A stretch of DNA of 5,995 nucleotides from an uncultured Lachnospiraceae bacterium (GTDB lineage: Bacteria; Bacillota; Clostridia; Lachnospirales; Lachnospiraceae), in the NCBI GenBank assembly GCA_947174725.1, contig CAMWKA010000120.1, positions 1-5,995 of the forward strand. Reading direction: 5' to 3'. The position numbers and the translations under genes were made by a program. Positions 5,200-5,995 of this stretch are shown in pieces. The notes beneath the pieces were generated by a model that did not search any database, was not told the origin of the DNA, and was given only the letters and a program-made list of their open reading frames with translations. Each line of letters starts with the position of its first letter. Positions within the stretch are counted from its first letter, which is position 1.

Positions 5200-5994
5200 C
5201 TATTCAGCAGGTTCATTTTCACTGGCGGAAGATTCCCCTCTTCCAAGATATTCCAATATCCCGTCCACAATAGCCCCTGTCATCAATCGTTGATAATCCT
5301 CCTGCTGCAGCAACGCCGCCTCCTGCCAGTTAGATAAAAATCCGCACTCTACGATCACCGTTGTGACCGGCGTTTTCTTCAGAAGAAAATAACTGGTATT
5401 TCCTTTTGCCTGCCGATGATTGCCGTCATCCGCAGCCAGAATCAACTGCCTCTGTATACATTCCGCCAGCTGCCTGGCTTCCTCACTTGTCTCATAATAA
5501 AATACCTGTGCCCCGCGTACGGATTCCTGCGGATAACTGTTCTGATGGATACTGATCACCAACAGGGGATCTTCCTCCGCAATCATCCTGATCCTGTTTT
5601 GGAGATCCTGTACCTTTGTGATATCTCCATTCTCACTGCCGGGAATTTCATCCGACGTTCTGGTCAGTATTACATAAAATCCTTCTGCCTCCAGCTGTTC
5701 CTTCAGGATATATGCCATCTGCAGATTGATATCTTTCTCCAATGCGCCATTGATGCCTACCTTACCGGGATCTGCGCCACCGTGACCCGGATCTATGATG
5801 ATACATTCCTGACCGGGCTGGCGTTCTCCGGCAGTATTTCCGGAACGAAATGTTTCCTCCGGTCCGGTCTCCTGTAAGATACCCGTCTGTCCGCCGATAT
5901 TACCTTCCGACAATGATGCGGTACGCCTTGCATCCGTCATCATTGCTGCCAGCTTAGCCAGTATCAGCATACCGATCACCAGTAAGACTCCCAT
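5200..5994 (-). CDS. N-acetylmuramoyl-L-alanine amidase (Amidase_3), CwlD-like; 5' end at or beyond the window edge
   Basis: This is a zinc amidase that removes the stem peptide from muramic acid outside the membrane. In 264 visible residues there is a hydrophobic segment at the N-terminus (about 2-18; signal peptide or anchor), a polar linker (about 20-62) and the Amidase_3 domain (about 63-251): IIIDPGHGGADPG (65-77, His71), ALEKDINL (84-91, Glu86), VISIHQNSY (146-154, His150), GAQVFYY (161-167) and VIVECGFLSN (213-222, catalytic Glu216). These are the expected zinc ligands and catalytic residue. The domain order and GAQ.FYY...GFLSN pattern resemble CwlD, which in spore formers works with a deacetylase to make cortex muramic-delta-lactam; that role is an inference. 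The ATG at 5994 is possible, but the visible N-terminus lacks the usual positive residues before the hydrophobic core, so the true start probably lies just outside. It ends in TAG 67 bp before sua5. Confidence 0.9.
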   Translation of the reverse strand: MGVLLVIGMLILAKLAAMMTDARRTASLSEGNIGGQTGILQETGPEETFRSGNTAGERQPGQECIIIDPGHGGADPGKVGINGALEKDINLQMAYILKEQLEAEGFYVILTRTSDEIPGSENGDITKVQDLQNRIRMIAEEDPLLVISIHQNSYPQESVRGAQVFYYETSEEARQLAECIQRQLILAADDGNHRQAKGNTSYFLLKKTPVTTVIVECGFLSNWQEAALLQQEDYQRLMTGAIVDGILEYLGRGESSASENEPAE

Positions 5995-5995
5995 C

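Noticed and set aside
5416..5877. 153-codon plus-strand open frame opposite the amidase
   Set aside because: It is antisense to the conserved Amidase_3 domain, including its zinc and catalytic residues, and has no recognisable features or convincing start signal.
1..5995. Mobile element, phage, CRISPR or defence system
   Set aside because: No transposase, integrase, direct-repeat array, nuclease or toxin-antitoxin pattern was found. All larger genes have ordinary chromosomal assignments.

Overview
This window looks like chromosomal DNA from a low-to-mid GC Firmicute, most likely a clostridial species of the Lachnospiraceae type. Four things support this: the gene families, the strong AGGAG-like ribosome binding sites, the compact operon layout, and the sua5-rpiB neighbourhood, which in Bacillus subtilis is the ywlC...ywlF region. 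The assignment comes from protein features and gene order only. No rRNA, tRNA, CRISPR array, insertion sequence or phage gene was seen.

Layout. (1) Bases 1-48 hold an open frame ending in TAA that may be the tail of an upstream plus-strand gene. (2) Bases 50-1759 (+) encode a membrane-anchored GH25 muramidase with two C-terminal SH3b repeats. (3) A 23-bp convergent gap contains a small AT-rich hairpin. (4) From the right edge down to 1783 there are five minus-strand genes, read in this order: a CwlD-like N-acetylmuramoyl-L-alanine amidase (cut at or near its start by the window edge), a long-form Sua5 threonylcarbamoyl-AMP synthase, ribose-5-phosphate isomerase B, a dCMP deaminase, and a secreted coiled-coil protein with a SleB-type cell wall hydrolase domain. 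Gaps are 67, 21, 37 and 73 bp with no convincing terminator between genes, so the four genes after the amidase could be one transcript. The amidase-sua5 gap carries a possible extended -10 promoter, a perfect 12-bp palindrome and a seven-codon leader ORF.

Function. Three of six genes act on peptidoglycan outside the membrane: muramidase, SleB-type hydrolase and amidase. They surround three cytoplasmic housekeeping genes: tRNA t6A modification, pentose phosphate interconversion, and dCMP to dUMP supply for dTMP. I see no defence, mobile or clearly new system. The best leads are the PcsB/CwlO-like coiled coil fused to a SleB domain, the Asp-to-Asn change in the GH25 DxE motif, and the leader arrangement before sua5. 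No gene-free stretch exceeds 300 bases.
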